Shown: one piece after another, positions 1 to 9,747 of the stretch
Layout of the letters: each line of letters begins with the position of its first letter
Position numbering within the stretch: position 1 is the first letter of the stretch
NCBI RefSeq assembly: GCF_008704855.1
Contig: NZ_CP023691.1
Span: 1,302,001 to 1,366,000 of the forward strand
DNA length: 64,000 bases
Source of the DNA: Streptomyces platensis
GTDB lineage: Bacteria > Actinomycetota > Actinomycetes > Streptomycetales > Streptomycetaceae
Direction: 5' to 3'
The notes under the pieces: generated by a model
What the model saw: the letters and a program-made list of their open reading frames with translations, nothing else
Databases searched by the model: none
Told to the model about the DNA's origin: nothing
Program-made: the position numbers and the translations under genes

Positions 1-176
1 AGGACGTACTGGCCCGCGCGGTCCCGGCGCCGGGGCTGCGGGCCGGTGACCGGGTGGTGTTCGGAGTGGCCGGGGCGTACGCCTGGAACATCTCGCACCA
101 TGACTTCCTGATGCATCCGCACCCCGGCTTCCACTTCCTCGGCGCGGCGGAGCCCGGCGCGGCAGCGGGGGCCTGA
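1..176 (+). CDS. PLP-dependent (fold type III) decarboxylase, C-terminal fragment
   Basis: This is the 3' end of a gene that begins before the window; the reading frame enters at base 3 and stops with TGA at 174-176. The visible 57 residues contain GDRVVFGVAGAYAWNISHHD followed by FLMHPHPGFHFL. This resembles the C-terminal beta domain of alanine-racemase-fold decarboxylases (diaminopimelate/ornithine decarboxylase relatives), where the GAY segment lies near the active site of the partner subunit. The substrate cannot be judged from this piece. The assignment rests on the AGAY-x-x-x-ISHHDFL pattern and is moderately secure. The tail after FLGAAEP is Ala/Gly-rich and probably not conserved. 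Confidence 0.55.
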   Translation, partial: DVLARAVPAPGLRAGDRVVFGVAGAYAWNISHHDFLMHPHPGFHFLGAAEPGAAAGA

Positions 177-292
177 TCCGGGCCGCCCGCTACGCCCCCG
201 GGGTGACGGCAACACCATCGGCGGTGCCTGCCGGCGCTCCGGGCGGGAACGGATGACGGGGAAACCGATCGTCCGAAGGAGCTGAGCGGGAC

Positions 293-1525
293 ATGGGCCG
301 GAACACGGCATTCTTGATCGCGGGAGCGGGGCTGGCCGGCGCCAAGGCCGCGGAGACACTGCGCAAGGAGGGCTTCGACGGCCCGCTCGTGCTGGTGGGC
401 GACGAGCACGAGCGGCCGTATGAGCGGCCGCCGCTGTCCAAGGGCTATCTGCTGGGCACCGCCGAGCGGGAGTCGGCCTATGTCCATCCGCCCGAGTGGT
501 ACGCCGAGCACGAGGTCGACCTGCGGCTGGGCCAGGCCGTCACCGCCCTGGACCCGGCCGGCCACGAGGTGACCCTCGCGGACGGCAGCCGGCTCGGCTA
601 CGCCAAGCTGCTGCTGGCCACCGGCTCCACCCCGCGCCCGCTGCCGGTGCCCGGCGCGGACCTGGACGGGGTCCACTCGCTGCGGCGGCTGCCGGACAGC
701 GACCGCCTCAAGGAGCTCTTCCGGTCCGCGTCCCGGATCGTGGTGATCGGCGCCGGCTGGATCGGCCTGGAGACCACTGCCGCCGCCCGCACGGCCGGCG
801 TCGAGGTGACCGTGCTGGAGTCCGCGGCGCTGCCGCTGCTGCGGGTCCTGGGCCCCGAGGCCGCCCGGGTCTTCGCCAAGCTGCACACCGATCACGGGGT
901 CGAGCTGCGCTGTGGCGTCCAGGTCGCGGAGATCACCGGCACAAACGGTGCGGTGGACGGCGTCCTGCTGGCCGACGGCAGCCGTATCGGGGCCGATGCG
1001 GTGATCGTCGGAGTCGGGATCACCCCCAACACCAGCCAGGCCGCCGCGGCGGGGCTCAAGGTCGACAACGGGGTCGTGGTGGACGAGCGGCTGTGCTCCT
1101 CGCACCCCGATGTCTTCGCCGCCGGCGATGTCGCCAACGCCTACCACCCGGTCCTGGGCCGGCATCTGCGCGTCGAGCACTGGGCCAACGCCCTCCACCA
1201 GCCGCAGACCGCCGCCCGGGCCATGCTGGGCCAGGACGTCCGCTACGACCGGCTGCCGTACTTCTTCACCGACCAGTACGACCTGGGCATGGAGTACACC
1301 GGCTATGCCGAACCGGAGGGCTATGACCGGGTCGTCTTCCGCGGGGACGTCGATGCCCGTGAGTTCATCGCCTTCTGGTGCTCCGGGGGACGGGTGCTGG
1401 CCGGGATGAATGTAAACGTCTGGGACGTCACCGATCCGATCAAGGCGCTGGTGCTGAGCGGGCAGGCCGTCGACCCCGGGCAGCTGGCCGATCCGGGCGT
1501 GCCGCTGGACACCCTCGTGCCCTGA
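293..1525 (+). CDS. NAD(P)/FAD-dependent ferredoxin (rubredoxin) reductase family protein
   Basis: This 410-residue flavoprotein probably passes electrons from NAD(P)H through FAD to a small iron-sulfur carrier, as in the BenA/ThcD/putidaredoxin reductase family. An N-terminal FAD dinucleotide motif, GAGLAGAKAAE, lies at about residues 11-21, followed by the family signature ERPPLSKGYL near 44-53. The second Rossmann motif, GAGWIGLE, for NAD(P) lies near 153-160, and the FAD-binding FAAGDVAN near 274-281. The C-terminal reductase domain ends at VPLDTLVP. The ATG at 293 follows an AAGGAG ribosome site. It lies just upstream of the nitrate reductase-flavoprotein gene, but about 145 bases and a probable separate promoter lie between them. 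No ferredoxin gene is adjacent, so the electron acceptor is unknown. Confidence 0.88.
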   Translation: MGRNTAFLIAGAGLAGAKAAETLRKEGFDGPLVLVGDEHERPYERPPLSKGYLLGTAERESAYVHPPEWYAEHEVDLRLGQAVTALDPAGHEVTLADGSRLGYAKLLLATGSTPRPLPVPGADLDGVHSLRRLPDSDRLKELFRSASRIVVIGAGWIGLETTAAARTAGVEVTVLESAALPLLRVLGPEAARVFAKLHTDHGVELRCGVQVAEITGTNGAVDGVLLADGSRIGADAVIVGVGITPNTSQAAAAGLKVDNGVVVDERLCSSHPDVFAAGDVANAYHPVLGRHLRVEHWANALHQPQTAARAMLGQDVRYDRLPYFFTDQYDLGMEYTGYAEPEGYDRVVFRGDVDAREFIAFWCSGGRVLAGMNVNVWDVTDPIKALVLSGQAVDPGQLADPGVPLDTLVP

Positions 1526-1580
1526 AAGGCGGCCCCCCGGCCGGTTCTCACGGGGCGCTAAGGGGGACTGTGTGGTCGCC

Positions 1581-1619
1581 GTAACGACGGATGATCGCTT
1601 GCCGTGACACCCGGTTAAC
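1581..1619 (+). promoter_or_regulatory. Candidate GlnR-binding region upstream of the nitrate reductase gene
   Basis: Two half-site pairs are visible. GTAAC at 1581-1585 is followed after 6 bases by a degenerate TGATC. GTGAC at 1604-1608 is followed after exactly 6 bases by TTAAC at 1615-1619. The second pair matches the actinobacterial GlnR pattern GTnAC-n6-GnAAC apart from its first base. A possible -10 (TAGGGT) lies at 1630-1635, 35 bases before the GTG start. GlnR is known to control nitrate assimilation genes in Streptomyces, which fits the gene downstream. Only one pair is good, so this is a candidate. Confidence 0.4.
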
Positions 1620-1669
1620 GGGCCGTTCGTAGGGTCGGAACAAGCTTCCGACCACGAAGGGGACCGTCC

Positions 1670-4600
1670 GTGACCGCACCGGAACCGCTGGCAGAGCACC
1701 TCACGCAGGTGCGGACGGCGTGCTCGTACTGCGGGGTCGGCTGCGGGATCGTGCTGGATGTCGCGACGGACGAAGAGGGACGGCGGACGGTCCGCAAGGC
1801 GGCCGGGGACAAGGCCCACCCGGCGAACGGCGGCCGGCTGTGCACCAAGGGCGCGACCAGCGCCGAGCTGCTCGCCGCGCCGGGGCGGCTGTCGGCCGCC
1901 CTGGTGCGCGCGGACCGCGGCGCCGAGCCGGTGGCCGAGCCGATGACGGCGGCGGTCAAACAGACCGCCGGGCGGCTGCGCGAGATCGTCGACGAGCACG
2001 GCCCGGACGCCCTGGCGCTGTACGTGTCCGGCCAGATGACACTGGAGGCCCAGTACTTGGCGAACAAGCTCGCCAAGGGCTTTGTCCGCACCCGGCACAT
2101 CGAGTCCAACTCCCGGCTGTGCATGGCGAGCGCGGGCAGCGGCTACAAGCTGTCGCTGGGCGCGGATGGCCCGCCCGGCTCGTACCAGGACTTCGAGCAT
2201 GCCGACGTCTTCTTCGTCATCGGCTCCAACATGGCCGACTGCCACCCGATCCTCTTCCTGCGGATGATGGAACGGGTGAAGGCGGGCGCCAAGCTGATCG
2301 TGGTCGATCCCCGCCGTACCGCCACCGCGGCCAAGGCCGATCTGTTTCTCCAGATCGCGCCGGGTACGGATCTGGCGCTGCTGAACGGTCTGCTGCATCT
2401 GCTGGTCGAGAACGGCCACGTGGACGCGGAGTTCATCGCCGAGCACACCGAGGGCTGGGAGGCCATGCCGGCCTTCCTCCAGGACTATCCGCCCGCGCGG
2501 GTCGCGGAGCTCACCGGGATTCCGGAGGCGGACCTGCACCGGGCCGCCGAGTGGATCGGCGAGGCGGATGACTGGATGAGCTGCTGGACCATGGGCCTGA
2601 ACCAGAGCACCCATGGCACCTGGAACACCAATGCCCTGGTCAACCTGCATCTGGCGACCGGAGCGATCTGCCGGCCCGGCAGCGGCCCGTTCTCGCTCAC
2701 CGGCCAGCCCAATGCGATGGGCGGCCGCGAGATGGGCTACATGGGGCCGGGGCTGCCCGGCCAGCGGTCGACGCTGGTGGACGGGGACCGTGCCTTCGCC
2801 GAGGAGTTGTGGGGCCTGGAACCGGGGACGGTACGGGCGGACGGGCCCGGGCAGGGCACCGTCGAGATGTTCCGGCAGATGGCGGACGGCGACATCAAGG
2901 CGTGCTGGATCATCTGCACCAACCCTGTCGCCTCGGTCGCCAACCGCCGGACGGTCATCGAGGGGCTGGAGGCCGCGGAGTTCGTGGTCGCCCAGGACGT
3001 CTTCGCGGAGACCGAGACCAACGCCTACGCCGATGTCGTACTGCCCGCGGCCATGTGGGCCGAGGCCGAGGGCGTGATGGTCAACTCGGAGCGCAACCTC
3101 ACGCTGGTGCAACCGGCCGCTGACCCGCCGGGCGAGGCCTGGCCGGACTGGCGGATCATCGCGGGGATCGCCTGTGCGATGGGCTACGAGGACGCCTTCA
3201 CCTACCACAGCGCGGAGGAGATATTCGAGGAGATCAAACGCGCCTGGAACCCGCGGACCGGCTATGACCTGCGCGGAGTGACCTATGAGCGGCTGCGGGA
3301 CACCCCGGTCCAGTGGCCCAGCGCGGCCATCGACGGGCCCGACCGCAACCCGGTGCGCTACCTCAACGACGGCGTCAGCCAGACCCTGGACGAGCGGCCC
3401 GACGGCACCCGGCCCCGGCTGTCCTTTCCCACCGCGACCGGCCGGGCCGTGTTCTTCGCCCGGCCGCACCTCCCGCCGGCCGAGATGCCCGACGACGACT
3501 TCCCGTACGTGCTGAACACCGGGCGGCTGCCCCACCAGTGGCACACCCTGACCAAGACCGGCAAGGTCGCCAAGCTGAACAAGCTCAACCCCGGCCCGTT
3601 CGTGGAGCTGCATCCGCAGGACGCGGCGGCGCTGGGCCTCGCGGACGGTGACACGGTGGAGGTCGCCTCGCGGCGCGGCCGGGCGGTGCTGCCCGCCGTG
3701 GTGACCGACCGGGTACGGCCCGGCAACTGCTTCGCGCCGTTCCACTGGAACGACCTGTTCGGCGAGTACCTCAGCGTCAACGCGGTGACCCATGACGCGG
3801 TCGACCCGATCTCCTTCCAGCCCGAGTTCAAGGTCTGCGCGGTGTCGCTGGCCAGGGTCGCGGGCGGGGCGGGTGCCGGGCGGACCGGCGGCGGGTCCGG
3901 AGCCGCGGCGGACCAGGGCCGCGAGGCGGCGACGGCGGTGCTGGCCGGGGTGTTCGGGCTCGGCGAACCCGCCCCGCCGACGCTGGCCGCGCACGAACGG
4001 CGCTATCTCTCCGGCTTTCTCGCCGGGCTGAGCTCCGGACCCGCCACCGCCGTCGGCACTCCCGTGCTGCCGTCCCACGCCCCGTTCAGCCCGGAGAGCG
4101 CGCTGTGGGTCAACGGCGTCCTGGCCGGAATGTTCTCCCGCACGGCGGACACCCGGCCGTCGACGGCCGCGGACCCGGCGGAGGCTCCCGCCGAAGCGGC
4201 CGACGCCCCGGCCGCCCGTACGGTCGTCGTCCTGTGGGCCTCCCAGACGGGCAATGCGGAGGAGGTCGCGGCCGACACGGCCCGGCGGCTGACCGGCAGC
4301 GGACGGGCGGCGACGCTGCTCAGCATGGACGACAGCGCACCGGCCGCCCTGCCGCGCGGCGCCGATCTGCTCATCGTCACCAGCACCTTCGGCGACGGCG
4401 ACGCCCCCGACAACGGGACCGGCTTCTGGGAGACCCTGAACGCGCCGGACACGCCCCGGCTGGACGGGATGCGCTACTCCGTCCTCGCCCTGGGAGACTC
4501 CTCCTACGACGACTTCTGCGGCCACGGCCGCCGCCTCGACGCCCGCCTCGCCGAGCTGGGCGCGAAGCGGCTGGTGCCCCGTACGGACTGCGAACCGGAC

Positions 4601-5926
4601 TATGAGCAGCCGGCGGGGCAGTGGCTCGACCAGGTCCTCACGGCCCTGGAGGCCGACGCGGAGCCGGAGGGCGGTGCGGAGCCGGACGGCGGCGGGGCGG
4701 CGGACGGCGGTGCCGGGACGGGGGCCGCGGCCGGCGCGCCACCGGGGACGGTCCCGGCTCCCGCCGCTCCGGGCCGGGCGCCCGGCGGCCCCGCCCGGCC
4801 CTCCAAGGCCGCGCCCGCCACCGCCCGCCTCGTCGGCAACGAACTGCTGAGCCGGGCCGGGGCCACCAAGGAGGTGCGCCAGTTCACCCTCGACACCCGG
4901 GACGGCGACGGCACCCCGCTGGACTACGAGGTGGGCGACGCGCTCGGCGTGCTGCCGCGGAACTGCCCGGACCTCGTCGCGGAATGGCTGGCCGTCACCG
5001 GGCTCGATCCCGCCGCCCCCGTAGAGCTCCCGGGGCCGGGCACGGTGCCGCTGGGCGAAGCGCTGCACCGCCATCTGGACATCGCCAGGATCACCCCCGC
5101 ACTGCTCCGGCTCGTCGCCGAACGCACCGGTGACCGGGTCCTCAAGAAGCTGCTGCGGCCCGACAACAAGGGTGAGCTGGCCCAGTGGACCTGGAGCCGG
5201 CAGGCCGTCGACGTGCTCGCGGAATTCCCGGTCCGGGCCGGTGCAGCGGAGTGGGCCGGTCTGCTCCCCCGTCTCCAGCCCCGGCTGTACTCCATATCGT
5301 CGAGCCCGCTGACCGATCCCGGGCTGCTCCGGCTGACGGTCTCCGTGGTCCGCTACGAGAACCGCGCCGGCCGCCCGCGCAAGGGCGTGGCCTCCACCTT
5401 TCTGGCCGATGCCGAGCCCGGCAGCCCGGTACCGGTCTTCGTCCAGCGCACCGCCCACTTCCGTCCGCCGGCCGATCCGGCCACCCCGATGGTGATGGTG
5501 GGCCCCGGCACCGGCGTCGCGCCCTTCCTCGGCTTCCTCGACGAGCGGCGGGCCCGCGGCCACCGCGCCCCCAACTGGCTCTTCTTCGGGGAGCAGCGGC
5601 GCGCCACGGACTTCTACTACGAGGACGCGCTCGGCCGGCTGCGCCACGACGGGCTGCTCACCCGGCTGGACACCGCGTTCTCCCGCGATCAGCGGGCCAA
5701 GGTCTATGTCCAGGACCGGATGCGCGAACACGGCGCCCAGCTGTGGTCCTGGCTCCAGGACGGCGCGCATTTCTATGTGTGCGGTGACGCGTCCCGGATG
5801 GCCAAGGATGTCGACCGCGCGCTGCGGGACATCGCCGTCGCGCACGGCGGCCTGGCGGAGGAGACGGCCGCCGGTTACGTCAAACAGCTCGCCGCCGACA
5901 AGCGCTACGTCCGCGACGTGTACTGA
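1670..5926 (+). CDS. Bifunctional molybdopterin nitrate reductase / CysJ-type NADPH flavoprotein
   Basis: This 1418-residue fusion probably reduces nitrate to nitrite in the cytoplasm with electrons taken directly from NADPH. The N-terminal half is a molybdopterin oxidoreductase of the NasA/NapA class. A [4Fe-4S] site is formed by Cys18, Cys21, Cys25 and Cys58 (CSYCGVGC and GGRLCTKG), and Cys151 in [10 protein letters not shown] is the expected Mo ligand. The molydopterin dinucleotide-binding domain follows near residues 600-730. A CysJ-like linker (about 745-830, with [11 protein letters not shown]) leads to a flavodoxin domain starting near 850 ([10 protein letters not shown]). Then come the FAD domain (RLYSISSSP near 1204) and the NADPH domain (GPGTGVAPF near 1278, [13 protein letters not shown]), ending in YVRDVY. 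GTG 1670 follows GAAGGGGA. Such fusions carry their own electron supply. Sulfite reductase activity is not implied, because no siroheme subunit is present. Confidence 0.9.
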   Translation: MTAPEPLAEHLTQVRTACSYCGVGCGIVLDVATDEEGRRTVRKAAGDKAHPANGGRLCTKGATSAELLAAPGRLSAALVRADRGAEPVAEPMTAAVKQTAGRLREIVDEHGPDALALYVSGQMTLEAQYLANKLAKGFVRTRHIESNSRLCMASAGSGYKLSLGADGPPGSYQDFEHADVFFVIGSNMADCHPILFLRMMERVKAGAKLIVVDPRRTATAAKADLFLQIAPGTDLALLNGLLHLLVENGHVDAEFIAEHTEGWEAMPAFLQDYPPARVAELTGIPEADLHRAAEWIGEADDWMSCWTMGLNQSTHGTWNTNALVNLHLATGAICRPGSGPFSLTGQPNAMGGREMGYMGPGLPGQRSTLVDGDRAFAEELWGLEPGTVRADGPGQGTVEMFRQMADGDIKACWIICTNPVASVANRRTVIEGLEAAEFVVAQDVFAETETNAYADVVLPAAMWAEAEGVMVNSERNLTLVQPAADPPGEAWPDWRIIAGIACAMGYEDAFTYHSAEEIFEEIKRAWNPRTGYDLRGVTYERLRDTPVQWPSAAIDGPDRNPVRYLNDGVSQTLDERPDGTRPRLSFPTATGRAVFFARPHLPPAEMPDDDFPYVLNTGRLPHQWHTLTKTGKVAKLNKLNPGPFVELHPQDAAALGLADGDTVEVASRRGRAVLPAVVTDRVRPGNCFAPFHWNDLFGEYLSVNAVTHDAVDPISFQPEFKVCAVSLARVAGGAGAGRTGGGSGAAADQGREAATAVLAGVFGLGEPAPPTLAAHERRYLSGFLAGLSSGPATAVGTPVLPSHAPFSPESALWVNGVLAGMFSRTADTRPSTAADPAEAPAEAADAPAARTVVVLWASQTGNAEEVAADTARRLTGSGRAATLLSMDDSAPAALPRGADLLIVTSTFGDGDAPDNGTGFWETLNAPDTPRLDGMRYSVLALGDSSYDDFCGHGRRLDARLAELGAKRLVPRTDCEPDYEQPAGQWLDQVLTALEADAEPEGGAEPDGGGAADGGAGTGAAAGAPPGTVPAPAAPGRAPGGPARPSKAAPATARLVGNELLSRAGATKEVRQFTLDTRDGDGTPLDYEVGDALGVLPRNCPDLVAEWLAVTGLDPAAPVELPGPGTVPLGEALHRHLDIARITPALLRLVAERTGDRVLKKLLRPDNKGELAQWTWSRQAVDVLAEFPVRAGAAEWAGLLPRLQPRLYSISSSPLTDPGLLRLTVSVVRYENRAGRPRKGVASTFLADAEPGSPVPVFVQRTAHFRPPADPATPMVMVGPGTGVAPFLGFLDERRARGHRAPNWLFFGEQRRATDFYYEDALGRLRHDGLLTRLDTAFSRDQRAKVYVQDRMREHGAQLWSWLQDGAHFYVCGDASRMAKDVDRALRDIAVAHGGLAEETAAGYVKQLAADKRYVRDVY

Positions 5927-6062
5927 GACGTACCGGCCCGTGGGCCGTGGCCCCTCCCCGTAACGCTCCCTTCCGCCCCTGCCGTTCGCGCGCCCTTCGG
6001 TTGATTTCTTGAACGGGCCGACCGCGGGCATTGGACGGACGATGGAGAGGAAGGAGAGCGCT

Positions 6063-6257
6063 ATGACCCTGATGACCGCTGACGCCATGAACACCGAGCC
6101 GGAGCCCAAGGGGCCGGGGCCGGTGCCGAGCGAGCCCGAACCGCTGCCACGGGACCCGGTCCCAGCCGAGCCGGAACCGGACGAGCCGGGCCCGGCCCCG
6201 CAGGAGCCGCCCGGCACGAAGCCGGACGTCCACCCGGCGCCGGAGCCACCCGACTGA
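6063..6257 (+). CDS. Small proline/glutamate-rich protein
   Basis: This 64-residue protein is built almost entirely of Pro, Glu, Gly and Ala (EPEPKGPGPVPSEPEP and similar). It has no signal peptide, membrane segment or recognisable domain and should be disordered. ATG 6063 is preceded by AGGAAGGAGAG, a strong ribosome site; an in-frame ATG at 6042 would add seven residues but has a weaker site. It sits 36 bases before the phosphoketolase gene and is probably co-transcribed with it. A protein of the same style occurs at 15974-16294. Low complexity makes homology useless here. That it is translated is inferred from the ribosome site and close spacing. Confidence 0.6.
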   Translation: MTLMTADAMNTEPEPKGPGPVPSEPEPLPRDPVPAEPEPDEPGPAPQEPPGTKPDVHPAPEPPD

Positions 6258-6293
6258 CCCACCCGGCACACGCCACCCTGAGGAGGAGCTGAG

Positions 6294-8702
6294 ATGCACG
6301 ACGCGGAAACCCCGGCAGGGACGACGGGGGCCCCGGCGGCGCCGGGGCCCCTCGACACCGCCGAGCTGCGACGGCTCGACGCCCACTGGCGGGCCGCCAA
6401 CTATCTGGCCGTCGGGCAGATCTATCTGATGGCCAATCCGCTGCTGGAGGCGCCGCTGCGCCCCGAGCACATCAAGCCGCGGCTGCTGGGCCACTGGGGC
6501 ACCTCGCCCGGCCTGAACCTGGTGCACACCCACCTCAACCGCGTCATCAAGGCCCGGGACCTGGACGCCCTGTGCGTATGGGGGCCGGGGCACGGCGGTC
6601 CCGCCGTGGTGGCCAACTCCTGGCTGGACGGCACCTACTCCGAGACCTATCCCGATGTCAGCCGGGACGCCGCGGGCATGGCCCGGCTGTTCCGGCAGTT
6701 CTCGTTCCCCGGCGGCATCCCCAGCCATGTCGCGCCGGAGACCCCGGGCTCGATCCATGAGGGCGGCGAGCTGGGCTACTCCCTCACCCATGCCTATGGC
6801 GCGGCATTCGACAATCCGGAGCTGCTGGTCGCCTGTGTGGTCGGCGACGGCGAGGCGGAGACCGGCCCGCTGGCCGCGTCCTGGCACGCCACGAAGTTCC
6901 TGGACCCGGTGCACGACGGCGCGGTGCTGCCCCTGCTGCATCTCAACGGCTACAAGATCGCCAACCCGACGGTGCTGGCCCGGATCCCGCAGGACGAACT
7001 GGACGCGCTGCTGCGCGGCTACGGCCATGACCCGATCCATGTCACCGGCGACGATCCGGCGACGGTCCATCAGGAACTGGCCGCCGCCATGGACCACGCC
7101 CTGGACCGGATCGCCGCCATCCAGCACCGGGCCCGCAACGAGGGGGTCACCGAGCGCCCCCGCTGGCCCATGATCGTGCTGCGCACCCCCAAGGGCTGGA
7201 CCGGTCCGCACGAGGTCGACGGGCAGCCCGTCGAGGGCACCTGGCGCTCCCACCAGGTCCCGCTGCCCGGCGTACGGGACGACGCCGGGCATCTGCGGCA
7301 GCTGGAGGAGTGGCTGCGCTCGTACCGGCCGGACGAGCTGTTCGACGCGGAGGGCCGGCCGCGCCCCGAGGTGCTGGCGTGTGTGCCCGAGGGGTCGCGC
7401 CGGCTCGGTGCCTCACCGCACGCCAACGGCGGTCTGCTGGTGCGGGACCTGCCGCTGCCGCCGCTGGAGCGGTACGCCGTGGAGGTCGACAAGCGCGGCA
7501 CCGTGCTGCACGAGCCGACCCGGGTGCTGGGCGGGCTGCTGCAAGCGGTCATGGACGCCACCGCGGAGCGCCGCGACTTCCGTGTCGTGGGCCCCGACGA
7601 GACCGCGTCCAACCGTCTGGAGGCGCTCTACGACGCCACCGGAAAGGCCTGGCAGGCACAGACACTGGACACCGATGAGCATCTGGCCCACGACGGCCGG
7701 GTCATGGAGGTGCTCTCCGAGCATCTGTGCCAGGGCTGGCTGGAGGGCTATCTCCTCACCGGCCGGCACGGGCTCTTCTCCAGCTACGAGGCGTTCGCTC
7801 ATATCGTCGACTCGATGGTCAACCAGCACATCAAATGGCTGCGGACCGCGCGCCGGATCCCCTGGCGGCGGCCCCTCGCCTCGCTGAACTACCTGCTCAC
7901 CTCACATGTCTGGCGGCAGGACCACAACGGCTTCTCGCACCAGGACCCGGGCTTCGTCGACCACATCCTCAACAAGAGCCCGGAGGTGGTCCGGGTCTAT
8001 CTGCCGCCGGACGCCAACACCCTGCTCTCGGTGGCCGATCATGCGCTGCGCAGCCGTGACTACGTCAATGTGATCGTGGCCGGCAAACAGCCCGGCTTCG
8101 ACTGGCTCACCCTCGACGAGGCCCGCACCCACTGCGCACGCGGCGCCGGCGCCTGGCAGTGGGCGGGCACCGAGGACGGCAGCGGCGACCCCGATGTGGT
8201 GCTGGCCTGCGCGGGGGACGTCCCCACCCAGGAGACGCTGGCCGCCGCCGCTCTGCTGCGCCGGCATCTGCCGGAGCTGGCGGTGCGGGTGGTCAATGTC
8301 GTCGACATGGCGCGGCTGCTGCCGTCGGGGGAGCATCCGCACGGTATGCCGGACCCCGAGTACGACGCACTGTTCACCCGCGACAAGCCGGTCATCTTCG
8401 CCTACCACGGCTACCCGTGGCTGATCCACCGGCTCTGCTACCGCCGCGCCGGACACCGGAATCTGCATGTCCGCGGCTACAAGGAGGAGGGCACCACGAC
8501 CACGCCCTTCGACATGGTCGTCCGCAATGATCTCGACCGGTTCCGGCTGGTGATGGACGTGGTGGACCGGGTGCCCGGCCTCGGGGTGCGCGCCGTCGCG
8601 CTGCGGCAGGAGATGGCGGACGCCCGTACCCGCCACCACGCCTGGATCCGGGAGCACGGCACCGATCTGCCGGAGGTCGCCGACTGGACCTGGGCGGGCT
8701 GA
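6294..8702 (+). CDS. xfp: Xylulose-5-phosphate/fructose-6-phosphate phosphoketolase
   Basis: This 802-residue thiamine-diphosphate enzyme cleaves xylulose-5-phosphate (and often fructose-6-phosphate) with phosphate to acetyl phosphate plus glyceraldehyde-3-phosphate or erythrose-4-phosphate. Family hallmarks are in order: [15 protein letters not shown] near residue 30, [13 protein letters not shown] near 65, [19 protein letters not shown] near 100, and the ThDP-binding [15 protein letters not shown] near 184. [15 protein letters not shown] and the C-terminal phosphoketolase domains follow ([34 protein letters not shown]). Length is normal for the family. ATG 6294 follows GAGGAGGAGC. No acetate kinase or transketolase gene is nearby. 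The downstream antiporter operon is separated by 118 bases and a hairpin. Confidence 0.95.
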   Translation: MHDAETPAGTTGAPAAPGPLDTAELRRLDAHWRAANYLAVGQIYLMANPLLEAPLRPEHIKPRLLGHWGTSPGLNLVHTHLNRVIKARDLDALCVWGPGHGGPAVVANSWLDGTYSETYPDVSRDAAGMARLFRQFSFPGGIPSHVAPETPGSIHEGGELGYSLTHAYGAAFDNPELLVACVVGDGEAETGPLAASWHATKFLDPVHDGAVLPLLHLNGYKIANPTVLARIPQDELDALLRGYGHDPIHVTGDDPATVHQELAAAMDHALDRIAAIQHRARNEGVTERPRWPMIVLRTPKGWTGPHEVDGQPVEGTWRSHQVPLPGVRDDAGHLRQLEEWLRSYRPDELFDAEGRPRPEVLACVPEGSRRLGASPHANGGLLVRDLPLPPLERYAVEVDKRGTVLHEPTRVLGGLLQAVMDATAERRDFRVVGPDETASNRLEALYDATGKAWQAQTLDTDEHLAHDGRVMEVLSEHLCQGWLEGYLLTGRHGLFSSYEAFAHIVDSMVNQHIKWLRTARRIPWRRPLASLNYLLTSHVWRQDHNGFSHQDPGFVDHILNKSPEVVRVYLPPDANTLLSVADHALRSRDYVNVIVAGKQPGFDWLTLDEARTHCARGAGAWQWAGTEDGSGDPDVVLACAGDVPTQETLAAAALLRRHLPELAVRVVNVVDMARLLPSGEHPHGMPDPEYDALFTRDKPVIFAYHGYPWLIHRLCYRRAGHRNLHVRGYKEEGTTTTPFDMVVRNDLDRFRLVMDVVDRVPGLGVRAVALRQEMADARTRHHAWIREHGTDLPEVADWTWAG

Positions 8703-8781
8703 CGGGGGCCCGGTGGCGGCCCCGCCTCCGACGGAGTAACGCGCGGCGCGGTGACGGGGCGGCCCGGTCCCCGCATGTGAG

Positions 8782-8810
8782 CCTGAGGCCCGGGTACCCG
8801 GGGCCTCAGG
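8782..8810 (+). promoter_or_regulatory. Near-perfect 29-base inverted repeat overlapping the Shine-Dalgarno of the antiporter operon
   Basis: The left arm CCTGAGGCCC and the right arm GGGGCCTCAGG flank a GGGTACCC core, giving a palindrome with a single unpaired base. It lies 80 bases after the phosphoketolase stop. Its last three bases are part of the AGGAGG ribosome site (8808-8813) of the first antiporter gene at 8821. It may terminate the upstream transcript, bind a protein, or mask the ribosome site in RNA. There is no T-run after it, so a pure terminator is not favoured. Confidence 0.55.
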
Positions 8811-8820
8811 AGGTGCGCGG

Positions 8821-8997
8821 ATGGCGCGATGGCTGACGACGGGCGCCGAACTCATCGGCTGGTGGGCGGTGTTGACCGGACTGTGGATCGTGCTGATCGG
8901 TACGGTCGACACGCTGGAGTGGGCGGTCGGCGCCGGCGCCGCGCTGCTCGCCGCCGCTGCTGCCTGCGGTGCGCGGCGTGCGGTCGACGGCCGATGA
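8821..8997 (+). CDS. Short MrpE/MbhA-like antiporter subunit
   Basis: This 58-residue membrane protein (MARWLTTGAELIGWWAVLTG, then WIVLIGTVDTLEWAVGAGAA) has two hydrophobic segments and ends in basic residues. It begins the antiporter operon behind a perfect AGGAGG, and its TGA overlaps the ATG of the next gene. Canonical MrpE is roughly 150-170 residues; this matches only the N-terminal membrane portion in character and position. It is assigned to E by operon order and by the pattern W-x-x-L-x-G-L-W rather than by strong sequence identity. It may be a reduced E subunit or a separate small accessory protein. Confidence 0.6.
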   Translation: MARWLTTGAELIGWWAVLTGLWIVLIGTVDTLEWAVGAGAALLAAAAACGARRAVDGR

Positions 8998-9485
8998 GCG
9001 GGTGGACCGCCGCGGCCACGGCGCTGCTGCTGTGCGGGGTCGCCCCGGCCGCCATCGGCGCCGCCACCGGTCCGGTCCGGCGGCGGGTGCCCGCCCAGAA
9101 CCTGGCGACCACCCTGCTCAGCCTGGTGATCCTGCTGCTGGCCCAGGGCTACGGCCGCCCGGCGTACACCGATCCGGCGCTGGTGCTCGCGGTGCTGGGG
9201 CCGGCCGGCACCCTGCTGTATGTGCGGCTGCTCGCCGACCAGTTGGCGGCCCGTCCGCCGCGGCCGCGCTCGCTGCTCGCGGTGACGGCGCTGAGCTATA
9301 CGGCCGTGCCCGCGGTGGTGCTGCCGCTGTGTGTGGCCACCGGCCCCGGCAGGGCCACGGTGAAACTGCTGGTCATCGGCGTGCTGTTGGTGCTGGGAAG
9401 CCGGGTGGCGGCCCGTGCGGTGACCGCCGCCGTCACCGCGGGGCACGGCCGGACCGGACCGGCGGAGGGAATGTCCGATGGCTGA
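8994..9485 (+). CDS. MrpF-MrpG-like fusion subunit of a cation/proton antiporter
   Basis: This 163-residue membrane protein starts at ATG 8994, overlapping the stop of the preceding gene. Its first half (APAAIGAATGPVRRRVPAQN to LLYVRLLADQL) has the three-helix layout of MrpF. Its second half (LLAVTALSYTAVPAVVLPLC, then ATVKLLVIGVLLVLGSRVAA) resembles MrpG. The total is close to the sum of shortened F (about 85) and G (about 80) subunits, so a fusion is inferred. The gene product would sit in the cytoplasmic membrane as part of the Mrp complex. The subunit split is not certain from sequence alone, because both families are small and weakly conserved. Confidence 0.6.
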   Translation: MSGWTAAATALLLCGVAPAAIGAATGPVRRRVPAQNLATTLLSLVILLLAQGYGRPAYTDPALVLAVLGPAGTLLYVRLLADQLAARPPRPRSLLAVTALSYTAVPAVVLPLCVATGPGRATVKLLVIGVLLVLGSRVAARAVTAAVTAGHGRTGPAEGMSDG

Positions 9486-9747
9486 CGATCTGCCGCTGCT
9501 GCTCGGCCTGCTCCTGGTGGCCGCCGCCGGAACCGCCACCGTCCTGGTGCGCGATCCGGTGCGGCAGTCCTTTCTGCTGTCCCTGCTCGGCCTGGCGCTG
9601 GCCCTGGTCTTCCTGCTGCTTCAGGCCCCCGATGTCGCGCTCTCCCAGCTGGCGGTGGGCTCCGCGCTGACCCCGCTGATGGTGCTGCTGTCGGTACGCA
9701 AGGTGCGGCGCAAGGCGCGCAGCGAGCGCCGGGAGGAGCACGAATGA
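9478..9747 (+). CDS. MbhD-like (DUF4040) antiporter subunit
   Basis: This 89-residue membrane protein has three hydrophobic stretches and a cytoplasmic tail rich in Arg/Lys (SVRKVRRKARSERREEHE). The segment LLLQAPDVALSQLAVGSALT is the characteristic MbhD/DUF4040 motif, which in ordinary Mrp systems is found in the C-terminal part of MrpA. It overlaps the previous gene by 8 bases and the next by 4, showing tight translational coupling. Its presence as a separate gene indicates that the large MrpA protein has been split or was never fused here. Confidence 0.75.
   Translation: MADDLPLLLGLLLVAAAGTATVLVRDPVRQSFLLSLLGLALALVFLLLQAPDVALSQLAVGSALTPLMVLLSVRKVRRKARSERREEHE

Noticed and set aside
6009..6062. 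Earlier start for the small proline-rich protein
   Set aside because: The AGGAAGGAGAG site directly precedes ATG 6063.
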